DNA of 64,000 nucleotides from Siccirubricoccus soli (GCF_024178315.1 NZ_JAMZIK010000076.1:1-64000), one strand, 5' to 3'. Shown: positions 24,649-33,850, counted from the stretch's first letter. Notes: generated from the sequence alone by a model not told the origin. Made by a program: numbers and translations.

Positions 24649-24848
24649 GGCCCCGAAGGCGCTCGGTGACCGAGCCTCGCACAGCCGCGGCAGGGCAACG
24701 GGTGGGGGCAGGTTCTGCCGGGACGCGGGAGTGACCAAGGCCTCGCGCGGCCTGCCGCCGCGGGGCTCCCCATCAAAGACGCGGGGCCGCCTTCCCGTGG
24801 GGCGCGGGCGACCCACATGCTAGCCTCCAACAGGAAGGAGAGCCGTCC

Positions 24849-25310
24849 ATGTCCGACGCCAAGATCGCCCCGAACCTGCCGCAATGGATGCTGGATCATG
24901 TGCACCGCTACCTCTCCAGCGGCGGCACGGATGGCCACATGTACGATGCGAAGCTGCCGGACGGGCAGCCGATCACCGTTCCCGCCCTGCTGCTGATCAC
25001 CACCGGGCGCAAATCCGGGGAGAAATACCTCTTCCCGCTCTATTACGGCACGGAAGGCAACAGCTTCATCATCGTCGCCTCCAAGGGCGGGGCGCCGGAC
25101 CATCCCGGCTGGTACAAGAACCTGCTGGCGAACCCGCTGGCGGAGATCCAGGTCGGCACCCGCAGGATCCCCGTCCGCGCCCGCACCGTCACCGGGCCGG
25201 AGCGCGCCGGGCTGTGGGAGAAGGCGCTGAAATTCTGGCCGCCCTACGCGGACTACGCGAAGAAGACGGAGCGCGAGATCCCGGTGGTGCTGCTCGACCC
25301 GGTGAACTGA
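24849..25310 (+). CDS. Deazaflavin (F420)-dependent nitroreductase-like protein (Ddn/DUF385 family)
   Basis: A 153-residue protein of the split beta-barrel, Ddn-like family. Typical segments are LLLITTGRKSGEKYLFPLYYG, SFIIVASKGGAPDHPGWYKNLLANP and IPVRARTVTGPERAGLWEKAL. In actinobacteria these proteins use reduced F420 to reduce nitro compounds, quinones or enones. F420 use in this organism cannot be shown here; no F420 biosynthesis gene lies in the window, so a flavin or heme cofactor is an alternative. The ATG has GGAAGGAG upstream, a strong ribosome site. It is a single gene; the 236-nt stretch before it holds a stem-loop and a possible weak promoter. Confidence 0.82.
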   Translation: MSDAKIAPNLPQWMLDHVHRYLSSGGTDGHMYDAKLPDGQPITVPALLLITTGRKSGEKYLFPLYYGTEGNSFIIVASKGGAPDHPGWYKNLLANPLAEIQVGTRRIPVRARTVTGPERAGLWEKALKFWPPYADYAKKTEREIPVVLLDPVN

Positions 25311-25377
25311 GGCCCTGGACGGGGGCTTCGGCTCTGCCTCCCGGGTCGGCAGGCTGCACCGTCAGGCCGTGAACTCG

Positions 25378-25435
25378 GACCGGGGTCCGGGGGGGAGTCC
25401 ACCCCCCGGCAGGGGGTTGGCGGCACTGCCGCCAA
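25378..25435 (-). repeat. Dual-hairpin intergenic element, divergent copy
   Basis: TTGGCGGC (25417-25424) pairs with GCCGCCAA (25428-25435) around ACT, preceded by a CCGGGGGG/CCCCCCGG stem at about 25388-25409. The order matches an inverted dual-hairpin element with altered stem sequences. It lies between two same-direction genes. Confidence 0.5.
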
Positions 25436-25523
25436 TAGGCAGCCGCCCCCAACCTTCCCCTTTGGCACACCGGTTGCGCTGCCCTCTCCGCCCCTGCCGC
25501 CGGCCGGGGAGGAGACCGCTGCC

Positions 25524-26282
25524 ATGCCCGCCCTGCTCCTGCTGCTGCTCGCCCTGGCCCTGCCGCGGCAAGCTGCGGCGCAGGCCCTGGAACAGGGCCA
25601 ACTCTGCCGCGCCGCCATCGCCACGGTGGAGCGCGAGGCGAGCCTGCCGCCGCGGCTGCTGGCGGCGATCGGGCGCGTCGAGAGCGGACGGCGGGACCCG
25701 GGGAGCGGCGCCTTCCACCCGTGGCCCTGGACCATCAATGCCGAGGGGCGCGGCAGTTTCTTCCCGGATAAGGCGGCAGCGATTGCCGCGGTGCGGCAGC
25801 TCCAGGCCCAGGGGGTGCGCTCCATCGATGTGGGCTGCCTGCAGATCAACCTGCGGCATCACCCCAACGCCTTCGCCAGCCTGGAGGAGGCCTTCGACCC
25901 GCTGGCCAATGCCCGCTACGCCGCCCGCTTCCTGAACGAGCTGCAGGCGACGCGGGGGGATTGGATGGTGACGGCCAGCCACTACCATTCCCAGACGCCG
26001 GAATTCGCCAGCGCCTACCGTACCAGGGTGACAGCGGCGCTGCTGGCGGAGCAGGGCACGCCGGAAGCCCCGACGGCGGCCATGGCGGCACTGCGCCCGC
26101 AGCCGCCGCAGGCTGCGCCACCGGTCTCGGGCGGGGGCGGCTTCATGCTCTCCAATGGCGCGGATCGGGCGGCGGTGATGCCGGCGGCGCCCGGCACGGT
26201 GGGGCGGGGGCTGGATGCCTATCGCGCCCTGCCCATTCCGCTGGCCGGCCGCACCCCGATCGCCGGCGCACGGAGGCTATGA
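25524..26282 (+). CDS. Lytic transglycosylase-like protein (SLT domain)
   Basis: A 252-residue secreted protein. Residues 1-20 form a signal peptide rich in Leu (MPALLLLLLALALPRQAAAQ). The SLT-type domain spans about 28-170: LPPRLLAAIGRVESGRR gives the catalytic Glu in RVESG, then HPWPWTINAEG, VGCLQINLRHHPNAF and SHYHSQTPEFASAYRTRV follow. Such enzymes cut peptidoglycan to the 1,6-anhydro product, often at cell-envelope machines. The C-terminal 80 residues are Ala/Pro-rich and probably disordered. No secretion or conjugation genes are adjacent, so the target machine is unknown. The start ATG has GGGGAGGAG 8-10 nt upstream. Confidence 0.85.
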   Translation: MPALLLLLLALALPRQAAAQALEQGQLCRAAIATVEREASLPPRLLAAIGRVESGRRDPGSGAFHPWPWTINAEGRGSFFPDKAAAIAAVRQLQAQGVRSIDVGCLQINLRHHPNAFASLEEAFDPLANARYAARFLNELQATRGDWMVTASHYHSQTPEFASAYRTRVTAALLAEQGTPEAPTAAMAALRPQPPQAAPPVSGGGGFMLSNGADRAAVMPAAPGTVGRGLDAYRALPIPLAGRTPIAGARRL

Positions 26283-26393
26283 CATCCGACGCCAGAGGGT
26301 GCCTGCCGCAGCTTGGCTGCGGCAGGCTGGGCGAGGCCGAAGGCGCCCAGCGACTTCAGCCTCCAGGAAGCCGCGCAGCAGCGTCGCGGGGCG

Positions 26394-27407
26394 TTACCGC
26401 ATGGGCCAGGAATACATCAGCCCGCCATCGGTCCAGAGCCGGTTGAGGCCGCGCTCCAGTCCGATCGGGGTCTTCGGGCCGATGGTGCGGTCGAACAGCT
26501 CCCCGTAATTGCCGATGGCGCGGATCAGGTTGTAGGCCCAGGCCGGGTCCAGCTTCAGCGCCTGGCCCAGCACCGGATCCGTCCCCAGCAGCCGGCGGAT
26601 ATCCGGGTTGGGGCTCTGCCGCAGCTGCTCGGCATTGGCGCTGGTCACGCCCAGCTCCTCCGCCTGGATCAGGGCGGAGACGGTCCAGCGGACCACGTCG
26701 AACCACTCCTGGTCGTCGCGCCGTACCACCGGGCCATAGGGCTCCTTGGAGAAGCGCTGCGGCAGGATGACGAAATCGCCCGGCCGGGTGAACTGGCTGC
26801 GGAGCGCGGCAAGCTGCGTCGCATCCGTGCCGATGGCGTCGCACCGCCCGGCCTGCAGCGCCGCGGCATTGTCCTGCATCCGCTCCTGCAGCAGCGGGGT
26901 GAAGCGCAGGTTGTTGGCGCGGAACCAGTCCGTCGTCACCAGCTCGTTCGTCGTGCCGGGGGAGAGGCAGATGGTCATCCCGTCCATCTCCTTCGGGTCG
27001 GAGATGTTGGCGTCCTTCCGCACCATGAAGCCATGGCCGTCATAGAGGTTCACCACGACCATGCGCAGGCCGAGGGTGGTGTCCCGCGTCATGGTGAGGG
27101 TGGTCTGGCGGATCAGCACGTCGATCTCGCCGGATTGCAGGGCGGTGAAGCGCTGCACCGCGGTCAGCGGCACGAAGCGCACCTTGGCAGGGTCGCCGAA
27201 CATCACCGCGGCGAGGCCGCGGCAGAGATCCGCATCCATGCCGCGCCAGACGCCCTGGCTGTCCGGCAGGGAGAAGCCGGCGACGCCGACATTGACGCCG
27301 CAATTCAGCGTGCCGCGGGCCTTGACGTTGTCGAAGGTCTGTCCCGCCCGGGCGCCCCCGGCCGTAAGGCCGAGGGCAAGGAGGGCGGCGAGGAAAAACC
27401 GCATCAT
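26394..27407 (-). CDS. General L-amino acid ABC transporter substrate-binding protein (AapJ-like), orphan
   Basis: A 337-residue periplasmic receptor of the polar amino acid family. A signal peptide covers about residues 1-21 (MMRFFLAALLALGLTAGGARA). VKARGTLNCGVNVGVAGFSLPDSQGVWRG is the AapJ/BztA signature; FGDPAKVRFVPLTAVQRFTALQSGEIDVL, QTTLTMTRDTTLGL and the C-terminal IGNYGELFDRTIG agree. It would bind a range of L-amino acids. The aapQMP partners are not nearby, so the receptor must share a transporter encoded elsewhere. Its ATG is 7 nt downstream of the NIPSNAP gene's stop, so both probably share a transcript. Confidence 0.88.
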   Translation of the reverse strand: MMRFFLAALLALGLTAGGARAGQTFDNVKARGTLNCGVNVGVAGFSLPDSQGVWRGMDADLCRGLAAVMFGDPAKVRFVPLTAVQRFTALQSGEIDVLIRQTTLTMTRDTTLGLRMVVVNLYDGHGFMVRKDANISDPKEMDGMTICLSPGTTNELVTTDWFRANNLRFTPLLQERMQDNAAALQAGRCDAIGTDATQLAALRSQFTRPGDFVILPQRFSKEPYGPVVRRDDQEWFDVVRWTVSALIQAEELGVTSANAEQLRQSPNPDIRRLLGTDPVLGQALKLDPAWAYNLIRAIGNYGELFDRTIGPKTPIGLERGLNRLWTDGGLMYSWPMR

Positions 27408-27414
27408 TCGAATC

Positions 27415-28095
27415 CTAGCGAATCGGCGACCAGGGCACCGGCTTCAGGATCAGGTTCGTCTGCTGCTTCAGCGCGCCGAGCGGGGCGGTGGCCTTCTGGA
27501 ACTCCGCCCAGCCCGGATCGGCCGCCATCGCCGTGCGCCGGCGGTCACGGTCGCCCAGCGAGGAATAGGCCCAGGCGAAGACCACCTGGTTGATCGGCCC
27601 CACCTCGGTCACCGCGAACCAGAGAAGCTGGCCGAGCAGCCGCTGCTGCACCGGCAGGCCGAGATCGCGATAGGCGTCGATCCAGGCCTGCATCTTGCCT
27701 GGGTGGAAGTCGTAGGTGCGGTGATCGACGAACATGCCGGTGCCCTCGATCTTCCGCTCGAAGGGCTGGCCCACCTTCTGCAGCGGGGAGAAGGGCAGGG
27801 TCTTCAGCAGCTTGGCTTCCTGCGCGAAGAGCGCGCCGGTCTCCCGGGTCGTCGCCAGGAAGCGCTGCCAATCGGGGTCGGCATCCCGCTTCGGCATGTT
27901 CTCCTCGCGGGTGTCGATGTCGTCGAAGCCGCGGACGAAGAGCACGCGGTTGATCTGGCCGAATTCCACCGTGAACATGCCGATCAGCGGCGTCAGGGTG
28001 CGGCCGGAGGCGGCGCCGCCGATCTCGCCATAGGCCTTGAGCCACAGCGGCAGCTTGCCGGCATGGGCGGTGTAGATCCGTTGTTCGAGAAACAT
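27415..28095 (-). CDS. NIPSNAP family protein, two tandem domains
   Basis: A 226-residue protein made of two ferredoxin-like alpha/beta NIPSNAP domains. The first starts MFLEQRIYTAHAGKLPLWLKAY with LIGMFTVEFGQINRVLFVRGFDD. The second starts near residue 116 with MFVDHRTYDFHPGKMQAWIDAY and has AVTEVGPINQVVFAWAYSS. Bacterial NIPSNAP proteins have no settled function; the fold suggests small-molecule binding or an enzyme subunit. The ATG at 28095 has AAGGAGC six bases upstream; the open extension to 28173 is rejected. It leads a two-gene unit with the AapJ-like receptor. Confidence 0.88.
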   Translation of the reverse strand: MFLEQRIYTAHAGKLPLWLKAYGEIGGAASGRTLTPLIGMFTVEFGQINRVLFVRGFDDIDTREENMPKRDADPDWQRFLATTRETGALFAQEAKLLKTLPFSPLQKVGQPFERKIEGTGMFVDHRTYDFHPGKMQAWIDAYRDLGLPVQQRLLGQLLWFAVTEVGPINQVVFAWAYSSLGDRDRRRTAMAADPGWAEFQKATAPLGALKQQTNLILKPVPWSPIR

Positions 28096-28428
28096 GGCGT
28101 TGCTCCTTCCTTGACCGGGCCCTCCCCGGTTGGTCGGAGTGCGGCACAGCGCCGCCGCGCGGTCAATCGGCACTGGCCGGCAGGGCGGCGAGGCGGCAGC
28201 CGGTTCGTCAACGCCGGGTAACTGCAGCGGGGGGCCGCCGCCTTAACGGCCTCTTCAGGAGCCGGGCCGTAAGTCCGTTCTCGCCCACCGCAACGGATCC
28301 TCCGCAATGCCGCAAAATGCGCGCCAAATCCGGGTTGCAGAAGCAGCCAGGTGCCCTCCCCCTGCCGGTGACGCCGGTCCCGGCCGAGCTGCCGGATCGG
28401 GAACCGTGTCCGGGCAGGGGGTGGCGCC
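28096..28428. other. Divergent intergenic region, no gene seen
   Basis: 333 nt between the NIPSNAP gene and the glycan cluster, which point away from each other. It must hold promoters for both but I cannot place convincing -35/-10 boxes. A small dyad ACCGGG/CCCGGT lies at 28114-28130, just upstream of the NIPSNAP start. No tRNA, repeat copy or coding frame with normal codon use was seen. Confidence 0.5.
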
Positions 28429-30495
28429 ATGAGCCTCACCCTGCTGCCGCCGAAGCCGGGTGGCGGCGCCCGGCCCCTCTCCGGGCGCGGGCTGCTGGAA
28501 TATCTCGGCCGGCTGCTGCCCGCCCCGGCGGAGGCGGAGCCGGAAGCGCCGCCCACCGACCCGGTGGCGGTGGAAATCGCCCGCATCGCCGCCTCCGGCC
28601 TGTTCGACGCGCTCTGGTTCGTGGAGCAGCATCCGGAGGCCGCCAAGGCCCGCGATGCCATCGCCTGGCAGGTGCGGGAAGCGCCGCTGGCGGCGCCCCA
28701 TCCGCTCTTCGACGTGGCGCATTACATAGTGACGCAGCCGGATTGGCGCCTTGCCGCCGTCACCCCGCTCGGCCACTACCTGCGCTGCGGCGCGGCCACG
28801 GGGGCCAGCCCGCACCCGCTCTTCGACCCTGCCTGGTACGCCGCCCAGGTGCCGGGCGTGCCGGCCGCGCAGCTCTTCCGCCATTACCTGACGGAAGGCT
28901 TCGCCGCCGGCCTCTCGCCTCACCCGGCCTTCGACCCGGCCTATTACGGCGCGCAGATCCCCGGGCTGCGGGCGGCAGGGGTGAACCCGCTGACCCATTT
29001 CGTCCAGCTCGGCGCGGCCGAGGGGATCTCGCCCAACCCGCTCTTCGACCCCGCCTGGTACGCCGAGTGCTACCAGCCGGCCGGCAACCCGCTGGTGCAT
29101 TTCCTCACCGTCGGCGCGGCGGCGGGGGCGCAGCCGCATCCTCGCCTGCCGGCCGAGCCCCTGTCCCGCTGGCTCGCCCGGCTGGCAGCCGGGGAGGCGG
29201 TGCCCGGCGCCTGCGCCACGGCGGAGCCGGGCGAGGCCAACCCCACCCCCACGCCTGTCCCTGCGGAGCCAAGCCCCGCAGCCTCGGAACCTGCTGCCAT
29301 CGAAGGTCCCGCCCCCGACGCGCGCCACCGCAAATCCCTGCTCACCCAGATACGGAAAACCGTCCAAATGACCGTCCTGAAGCCGCAGCAGGCGGCAGAG
29401 CCAGCGCTGGTCAGCAGCGCCGGCGGCATCGTCTTCACCGGCGACCTGCTGCGGGTGGACGACCATGAGCCAAAGCGCCTAGCGAATCCGCAGGCGACCA
29501 ACATCGCCTGGATTCACGCGCTGTTCGGCCCGCTGCTACGGGAGATCACCGGGCGGGCCAGCCGGGCCTTCGTCGCGGAGGATTATCCGAACCCGCTCGC
29601 CCGGCTCTCCGTCTACCGGCGGCTGCAACGGGAGTTCAGCTCCGCCGGCTGGGCCTCGCTCTATGCCGAACTCGATGACGCGGCGCTGGAGGAGGAGATC
29701 GCCAGCCGCTTCGCCGGCAACCTCGTCATCACCTACGAGATGCCGCCCTATCTGCGGCAGATCTTCGACCGGCACGGGATCGGCTTCATCGACCTGACCA
29801 TCCATCCCATCCGCTACCTGCCGGACTACGTGTTCGGCATCCGCAGCAACGTCCCGGCCGTCAGCCGGCGCCTGCACGCGCTGCAGGTGCCGCCCAGGGT
29901 CTTCGCCGATTTCGCCCGCCTCTCCGCCGCCCGCACCGTCCGCGTCTTCCGCAGGACGGATCTGGAACCGGGCGCCGCCCTCTTCATCGGCCAGATGAAC
30001 CACGATTCCTCACTGATCCATCGCGGCCGGATGTATGAGACCGAGGATGTCGAGGCCGCGCTGTTCGAGCTCTCCTCGCGCTATCCGAAGGTGTACTACA
30101 AGGTGCACCCCCACCGGCGGGACGCCGCCGAGCTGAAGGGGTTCGTCGCCTCACTGCCGCGCTGCGAGTGGATCGACGCGAATATCTACGATCTGCTGGC
30201 GCGGCCGGAGATCGAGGTGGTGGCCAGCCTGTCCTCCGGCACGCTGATGGAAGCGCCGTTCTTCCAGCGGCCGATCCAGCGCTACATCGACCGACCCCTG
30301 GCCGTGGACGTCACCGGCGCGACGCACGAAGAGGTGTTCGAGAAGGGGCAGTACGTCGCCGCGCCGCCGGCGATCTTCGAGGCGCCCTACTGGGCCTACA
30401 TCCTCGGCCATAGCGAGGCCCCGCCGCCGCTGCAGCATTTCGACGTCACCCGCGACGCCCTCAGGACGACGCTCAACATGAAGTGGGGCCGATGA
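28429..30495 (+). CDS. Surface glycan protein: four HPLFDP repeats fused to a putative glycosyltransferase domain
   Basis: A 688-residue protein. Residues about 88-240 hold four repeats of 36-39 residues built on (H/N)P(L/A)FD(P/V)xxY...PLxHYLxxGxxxGxxP, starting near residues 89, 128, 164 and 203. A Pro/Ala-rich linker follows (about 245-310). Residues 320-688 form an alpha/beta domain with KVHPH near 558 and SLSSGT near 598, spaced like the HP and SS motifs of bacterial sialyl- and polysialyltransferases and of capsule proteins; that match is inference. HPLFDP repeats are known as N-terminal parts of glycan-assembly proteins in alphaproteobacteria, without a settled role. It overlaps the next glycosyltransferase gene by ATGA. 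It probably builds or modifies an exopolysaccharide or capsule. Confidence 0.65.
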   Translation: MSLTLLPPKPGGGARPLSGRGLLEYLGRLLPAPAEAEPEAPPTDPVAVEIARIAASGLFDALWFVEQHPEAAKARDAIAWQVREAPLAAPHPLFDVAHYIVTQPDWRLAAVTPLGHYLRCGAATGASPHPLFDPAWYAAQVPGVPAAQLFRHYLTEGFAAGLSPHPAFDPAYYGAQIPGLRAAGVNPLTHFVQLGAAEGISPNPLFDPAWYAECYQPAGNPLVHFLTVGAAAGAQPHPRLPAEPLSRWLARLAAGEAVPGACATAEPGEANPTPTPVPAEPSPAASEPAAIEGPAPDARHRKSLLTQIRKTVQMTVLKPQQAAEPALVSSAGGIVFTGDLLRVDDHEPKRLANPQATNIAWIHALFGPLLREITGRASRAFVAEDYPNPLARLSVYRRLQREFSSAGWASLYAELDDAALEEEIASRFAGNLVITYEMPPYLRQIFDRHGIGFIDLTIHPIRYLPDYVFGIRSNVPAVSRRLHALQVPPRVFADFARLSAARTVRVFRRTDLEPGAALFIGQMNHDSSLIHRGRMYETEDVEAALFELSSRYPKVYYKVHPHRRDAAELKGFVASLPRCEWIDANIYDLLARPEIEVVASLSSGTLMEAPFFQRPIQRYIDRPLAVDVTGATHEEVFEKGQYVAAPPAIFEAPYWAYILGHSEAPPPLQHFDVTRDALRTTLNMKWGR

Positions 30496-32207
30496 GCGCC
30501 CCGGCCCTGCCGCCGGGGGGCGGCATCCTCTACGACATCAGCCGGCTGATCGCCCGGCACGCCAACCGCACCCCCACCGGGATCGACCGGGTGGATCTGC
30601 GCTACGCCCTCTGCGCCGCGGGCGGGGAGTGGGGGCCGGCGATGCCGGTCGCCCAGCGCGGCGGCGCCATCGTGGAGGTGCCACGCTCGGTCGCCCGGCG
30701 GCTGCTCGCGCATCTCGCGGAACGCTGGATCGAGGGCGGGCCCGGCACGGAGATCGAGCCGGTGCTGCAGCAGGCAGGGCTGCTCGGCCCGGCGTCCGAG
30801 GGCGCGGCGCTGGCCGCCGCAGCCGCCGGGCCGCGGCAATTCGCCATGCGCTACCCGCGCTGCATCTATCTGAACGCCTCGCATCACGGCCTCTCAGAGC
30901 AGGAGGCGCTCGGCCGGCTGCTGCACCATGTCGGCGGCGGCGGCGTGTTCTTCATCCACGACCTCATCCCGATCGAGTTCCCGGAATACGTCGCCCCTGG
31001 GGACAAGGCGGTGCATGAGGAGAGGATGCGTACCGCCCTTTCCCTCGGCAGCGCCCTCATCGTGAATTCGGCCGCGACGCAGCGGAGCGTCGAGGCCTGG
31101 GCGGCGGCGAATGGCTTCCGCTGCCCGCCCATCCATGTGGCGAGGATCGGCATCGAGAAGGGCTTCGAGGCAGAGGCGCCGGCGGCGCCACCGCCGATCG
31201 ACCGGCCCTATTTCGTCTGCGTCGGCACCATCGAGCCACGCAAGAACCACATCACCCTGCTGCATCTCTGGCGCGCCATGGCACAGGAGCTGCCGGCGGA
31301 GCAGGTGCCGAAGCTGGTGCTCATCGGCCGTCGCGGCTGGGAGTGCCAGCATGTCCTCGCCATGCTCGACCGCTGCGAGGCGCTGCGGCCGCATGTCATC
31401 GAGCTGAGCGGGCTGAGCGACGCGCAGATGCGGGCCTGGCTGCAGAACGCCCGCGCCGTGCTGTTCCCCACCTTCACGGAGGGCTGGGGCATTCCGGTGG
31501 TCGAGGCGCTGGCCCTCCGGGTGCCGGTCATCTGCTCCGACATCCCGGTGCTGCGGGAGGCGAGCCAGGGCCTGGCCGACCCGGTCGACCCGCTTGATGC
31601 GCGGAGCTGGCGCGAGCGGATCCTGACCTATGCGGCCGAATCGGCTGAGGCCCGGGCGGCGCGCCGCGCCGCGCTGGCCCGCTTCACCCCGCCGGCCTGG
31701 GACACCCACCTGACCGGGGTGCGCGACGCGCTGCACGACGCCATGCGCGGCGCCGGCACCGTGCCGCCCTTGGCCGGGCGGAAGCTGGCGGAGCTGCCGG
31801 CCGGCAGCGTGGCGATCGCGGAAGACCCGGACCCGGAGCTGGACGACTTCTCCCAGGCCGTCGCGGCCGGGGACGCGGCCCGCGGCCGGAAGGACTGGAT
31901 CGCGGCCGCGCGGGCCTATCGCCAGGCGCTCCATCAGCAGCCGGGCGAGGCCGGGATCTGGGTGCAGTACGGCCACATGCTGAAGGAGGCAGGCAACCTC
32001 AAGGCCGCCCATGAGGCCTATAACCAGGCGCTGAGCCTGATGCCGCGGGATGCGGACCTGCATCTCCAGCTTGGCCACCTGTTCAAGCTGGCGAACCAGG
32101 CGGCACAGGCCCTGGCCCATTACGAGATGGCCTTGGCGCTGGACCACACCAATGCCGAAGCGCGACGGCATGTGGAATGGGGGCAGCGGCAGCTCGCCTC
32201 GGCCTGA
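30492..32207 (+). CDS. GT4-type glycosyltransferase with C-terminal TPR repeats
   Basis: A 571-residue protein. The N-terminal part (DISRLIARHANRTPTGIDRVDLRYA) is typical of mannosyltransferase-like GT4 enzymes. The donor-binding domain lies at about 235-400: FVCVGTIEPRKNHITLLHLW, LVLIGRRGWE, and the FPTFTEGWGIPVVEALALRVPVICSD segment with the two conserved Glu of the ExxxxxxxE motif. Residues about 460-565 contain three TPR-type repeats (AARAYRQALHQQPGEAGIW, AHEAYNQALSLMPRDADLH, ALAHYEMALALDHTNAEA), probably for protein contacts. A nucleotide sugar such as GDP-mannose is the likely donor. It starts at the ATG overlapping the previous stop codon. With its neighbours it forms a glycan assembly unit. 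Confidence 0.85.
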   Translation: MSAPALPPGGGILYDISRLIARHANRTPTGIDRVDLRYALCAAGGEWGPAMPVAQRGGAIVEVPRSVARRLLAHLAERWIEGGPGTEIEPVLQQAGLLGPASEGAALAAAAAGPRQFAMRYPRCIYLNASHHGLSEQEALGRLLHHVGGGGVFFIHDLIPIEFPEYVAPGDKAVHEERMRTALSLGSALIVNSAATQRSVEAWAAANGFRCPPIHVARIGIEKGFEAEAPAAPPPIDRPYFVCVGTIEPRKNHITLLHLWRAMAQELPAEQVPKLVLIGRRGWECQHVLAMLDRCEALRPHVIELSGLSDAQMRAWLQNARAVLFPTFTEGWGIPVVEALALRVPVICSDIPVLREASQGLADPVDPLDARSWRERILTYAAESAEARAARRAALARFTPPAWDTHLTGVRDALHDAMRGAGTVPPLAGRKLAELPAGSVAIAEDPDPELDDFSQAVAAGDAARGRKDWIAAARAYRQALHQQPGEAGIWVQYGHMLKEAGNLKAAHEAYNQALSLMPRDADLHLQLGHLFKLANQAAQALAHYEMALALDHTNAEARRHVEWGQRQLASA

Positions 32208-32368
32208 GCCAGGTGGTCCTGCCGCCGGGGGCGTCGTCGGCGCCCCTCCCCCAACCGCCGCCCCGCGGGGGCTTCCGCCGCGGGGCGGCTGCCACGCCGC
32301 CGACGGGCCGCGGCACGGCCTCCACCGCACCGCTTGCGCAACGGCCCCGCCTGCCGCATCACGCCGCC

Positions 32369-33544
32369 ATGGCAACATACCGGCCCGCGGCCACCCGCCG
32401 CACCGATCTCGACCTGCTGCGCATCATCGTCTGCGGCGGCGTCATCCTGGCGCATGCGCTGCTGATCTTCGCGGCGGAGCCGCGCTACCATGTGAAGAGC
32501 GCCGCCCCCTGGCTGCCGGCCACGATCTTCTACGAGGCCTTCCGCATCTCCACCCTGGCGATCTTCTTCGTCCTGGCGGGCTGGTCCGCCGTCGCCTCCC
32601 TGCGCCGGCGCCCCTGGCAGCGCTACCTGCGGGACCGGGCGGAGCGGGTGCTGCTGCCGCTTGTCGCCGGGGTGGTGCTGCTCGGCCCCGTCATCAAATG
32701 GATCGAGCTGGGCCAGGGGCGGGATCTGCGCATCAACGGCTTCCGCCTGGTGACGCCGCCGGATTACGGCTTCGTGGAGTTCCTCTCGCGCTATTTCGGC
32801 CGGGTGCAGTTGCTCACCTGGTCGCATCTCTGGTTCCTGGCCTATCTCTTCGTCATCTCCCTGGCCCTGCTGCCGGTGCTGCTGCGCCTCGCCCGGGTGC
32901 CGCGGAGGGAATGGATGCCGGGGCGGGTGCTGGCCTTCCTGCCGGCCGCGGGCTTTGCCTTGCTGATCCTGACGACGGGCGCCTACTGGCCCTTTCTGCC
33001 CAACCTGACCCAGGATTGGGGCAACCTGCTCTACTTCACCGCCTGCTTCCTGGCGGGCGGGGTCTTTGCCGCCTGGCCGGGCTGGGAGGCGCGGCTGCGC
33101 GCCGAGGCACCCTGGCTGCTGGCCATGGCGCTGGCGGGGCTCGCCATCGTGCTGCTGGCCGGCGAAGGCGTGGTGGGGCGGATCGGGGTCGGGCTCTGCG
33201 CCTGGGGCTCCATCGGCGCGGCGCTGGGCTATGCCGGGCGGCACCCCCCTTCCCCCTCCCCCCTGCTGGCCTGGCTGGGGGAGGCGACCATGCCGGTCTA
33301 TGTGCTGCACCATGTGCCGGTGCTGGCGCTCGGCGTGCTGGCCCTGGGCTGGGGCTGGGGGCCGATGGCGACCGTGCTCTTCGCCTGGCCGCTGGCCACG
33401 CTGCTCTCCCTGGCCGCCTACCGGCTGCTGGTGCAGCCCTTCGCCTGGCCGCGGCGGCTGGTGGGGATGGGCCCGGCGCCGCAGCCCCCGAAGACCGCCC
33501 CCGGCCTGGGCGGAGGCATTTTCAGGCCGGACGGAGTCGCCTGA
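32369..33544 (+). CDS. Acyltransferase 3 family membrane protein
   Basis: A 391-residue integral membrane acyltransferase with about ten hydrophobic segments. RRTDLDLLRIIVCGGVILAHALLIF near the N-terminus contains the conserved Asp/Arg and the catalytic His (VILAH); SHLWFLAYLFVIS is the family's second conserved segment. These proteins transfer acetyl or succinyl groups to sugars of surface polysaccharides or periplasmic glucans, which fits the two preceding glycosyltransferase genes. It starts 161 nt after them, so it may have its own promoter. The start at 32369 (MATYRPAATRRTDL) is preferred over an upstream open extension because the conserved segment follows directly. Confidence 0.88.
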   Translation: MATYRPAATRRTDLDLLRIIVCGGVILAHALLIFAAEPRYHVKSAAPWLPATIFYEAFRISTLAIFFVLAGWSAVASLRRRPWQRYLRDRAERVLLPLVAGVVLLGPVIKWIELGQGRDLRINGFRLVTPPDYGFVEFLSRYFGRVQLLTWSHLWFLAYLFVISLALLPVLLRLARVPRREWMPGRVLAFLPAAGFALLILTTGAYWPFLPNLTQDWGNLLYFTACFLAGGVFAAWPGWEARLRAEAPWLLAMALAGLAIVLLAGEGVVGRIGVGLCAWGSIGAALGYAGRHPPSPSPLLAWLGEATMPVYVLHHVPVLALGVLALGWGWGPMATVLFAWPLATLLSLAAYRLLVQPFAWPRRLVGMGPAPQPPKTAPGLGGGIFRPDGVA

Positions 33545-33663
33545 CGAGCCTGATGGCAGCGGCATTGATCCTTGACCAATGCCGAGGCCGCGCATGCGGC
33601 CCGTGCCCCGTGGCCATGGGCCGCGGAGGCGGCCCGCCCGGCGATGGAGGGGCGGTCGATCGG

Positions 33664-33770
33664 CTAGAGCAGATCGCGTTCAGCTGGAATCATCTGAACG
33701 CGTGAAGCTGCTCGCGAAACAACGGCCTAGAGCATGCTGCGTGAGCGCAAGCGAACGCAGCATGCTCCAG
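33664..33770 (+). repeat. 107-bp structured intergenic element, copy 3
   Basis: 107 bp, starting CTAGAGCAGATCGC and ending CCAG. Hairpin 1 arms are CGCGTTCAG and CTGAACGCG, a perfect pair where copy 2 has a G-T wobble (compensatory change). Hairpin 2 is identical to copy 2 over most of its length (ATGCTGCG/CGCAGCAT). The spacer differs (GCTGCTCGCGAAACAACGG). Confidence 0.85.
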
Positions 33771-33850
33771 GATCAACGGCCGCCGGCATGACACCTGCCG
33801 AACCATCGGGATGGCGCGGGTCTGCCCGCCTGGAACCGCGCCAGCCGCGA

